Part shown: piece by piece, positions 63,321 through 64,000 of the stretch | Layout of the letters: each line of letters starts with the position of its first letter | Numbering within the stretch: position 1 is the first letter of the stretch | Origin: an uncultured Pelagibacteraceae bacterium | GTDB lineage: Bacteria > Pseudomonadota > Alphaproteobacteria > Pelagibacterales > Pelagibacteraceae | Assembly: GCA_902563555.1 (NCBI GenBank) | Contig: CACEXM010000001.1 | Coordinates: 124,001-188,000, forward strand | Length of the DNA stretch: 64,000 bases | Direction of reading: 5' to 3' | Position numbers and translations under genes: made by a program | Notes under the pieces: generated by a model | What the model saw: the letters and a program-made list of their open reading frames with translations, nothing else | What the model was told of the DNA's origin: nothing | The model's database searches: none

Positions 63321-64000
63321 CTATCTTATCCTTTTTTTTGATTTATCAAAAAATAATACTTTATCTTTTGAAAAAGAAATTTTTAATGACTGTCCTGTCC
63401 CATTTTCTGAGGATTTTATTATGATTTCATTTCCAGAAATTTTTGTATAAATAATTTTTTCAAAACCTAAATTTTCAATTAAATCTACTTTTACATCTAA
63501 CTTGATTTCATTATCATCCTTTATGCTTATATTTTCAGGTCTAACTCCTAAATAGATTTCATCTTTAAACTCAAAATTTTCAAAAGTTATTTTATTTTTA
63601 AAGAGTTCTATTGTGTTTGAATTAATAATCTGTTCTTTATTAATTTTGATAATATTCATTTTTGGTGAACCAATAAATTCGGCTACAAAAATATTATTTG
63701 GATCTGAATATATATCATTAGGTGTTCCAAACTGTTCGATTATTCCATTATTAAGAACCACAATTCGGTCAGCTAATGTCATTGCCTCTATTTGATCATG
63801 AGTTACATAAATGATATTTGACTTTAATTTCTTATGTAATTTAGATATCTCAACTCTCATTTCAGACCTTAAAGCTGCATCCAAATTTGATAAGGGCTCA
63901 TCAAACAAGAATACTTTTGGATTTCTTGTAATTGCTCTTCCAATTGCAACTCTTTGTCTTTGTCCACCTGAAAGTTGTTTAGGTTTTCTCTCTAACAAAT
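63321..64000 (-). CDS. ABC transporter ATPase, carbohydrate type (5' end cut off by window edge)
   Basis: About 226 codons are visible and the frame is open at the right edge. Seen are the signature [14 protein letters not shown], Walker B with [12 protein letters not shown], the switch His in [16 protein letters not shown], and a C-terminal TOBE/regulatory part with GVRPENISI, as in MalK/UgpC-type sugar importers. The Walker A part lies outside the window. In one operon with the glucosylglycerate genes, so it may energise import of that solute or a related sugar. Confidence 0.9.
   Translation of the reverse strand, partial: LLERKPKQLSGGQRQRVAIGRAITRNPKVFLFDEPLSNLDAALRSEMRVEISKLHKKLKSNIIYVTHDQIEAMTLADRIVVLNNGIIEQFGTPNDIYSDPNNIFVAEFIGSPKMNIIKINKEQIINSNTIELFKNKITFENFEFKDEIYLGVRPENISIKDDNEIKLDVKVDLIENLGFEKIIYTKISGNEIIIKSSENGTGQSLKISFSKDKVLFFDKSKKRIR

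Overview
The window is a gene-dense, strongly AT-rich segment of an alphaproteobacterial chromosome that looks like a member of the SAR11 clade (Pelagibacterales, 'Candidatus Pelagibacter' type). This rests on the base composition, the near absence of intergenic DNA (no gap above about 160 bases), the many 1-4 bp start/stop overlaps, and the gene content: TRAP and family-3 amino-acid transporters, methylcitrate cycle, glucosylglycerate synthesis, a SpeD-SpeE fusion and an Anbu peptidase. The subclade cannot be told from this stretch. No rRNA, CRISPR array, prophage or transposase gene was seen. There is one tRNA (anticodon CAT).

Layout. 1-5.3 kb: a regulator cut by the left edge, two tiny membrane proteins, GMP reductase, a large propeller-plus-barrel outer-membrane protein, a YqaA-like membrane protein and the tRNA. 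5.4-10.5 kb: a methylthioadenosine (MTA) locus. The genes apt, mtnP, an exported hydrolase, mtnA, a class II aldolase and a SpeD-SpeE fusion would make spermidine, break down its MTA by-product to DHAP, and recover the adenine. 10.5-12.8 kb: amino-acid ABC transporter (binding protein and two permeases, no ATPase gene). 12.8-20.4 kb: glycosyltransferases and single metabolic enzymes. 20.4-27.2 kb: rpoZ with an acidic tail, a CoA transferase, a TRAP transporter, dusA and a TauE-type exporter. 27.3-32.8 kb: phosphohexomutase, class I ribonucleotide reductase with candidate NrdR sites, and small genes. 32.8-37.1 kb: prpDBC and a phosphatase. 37.2-42.3 kb: a stand-alone GlmU acetyltransferase domain, glmS, a secreted 11-residue-repeat protein followed by a second, diverged copy of the glmS 3' end, an FkbM methyltransferase and class II DAHP synthase. 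42.3-48.9 kb: nadE, cysS, cimA, a lipoprotein, a DUF1989 protein, trmJ and rpsD. 48.9-56.1 kb: one long leftward operon, sfsA-map-purB-purC-purS-purQ-purL-bolA-grxD. 56.1-64 kb: a CinA-like protein, a gamma-glutamylcyclotransferase, a circularly permuted ATP-grasp protein divergent from Anbu, and a leftward glucosylglycerate cluster (ABC ATPase, phosphatase, GpgS, GH13 phosphorylase) that runs off the right edge.

The most unusual spot is 39.55-40.03 kb. The last 68 bp of glmS recur 408 bp downstream with 10 differences, 9 of them synonymous, and the two copies bracket a small secreted repeat-protein gene with its own promoter. This looks like a cassette gained at the glmS 3' end, a known insertion hotspot, with a foreign glmS tail left as a scar. 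Other points worth attention are the complete MTA/DHAP-shunt locus, the reduced Anbu system, the make-and-break glucosylglycerate cluster, hairpins placed between binding-protein and permease genes in two separate transporter operons, and divergent gene pairs with only 8-21 bp between start codons.
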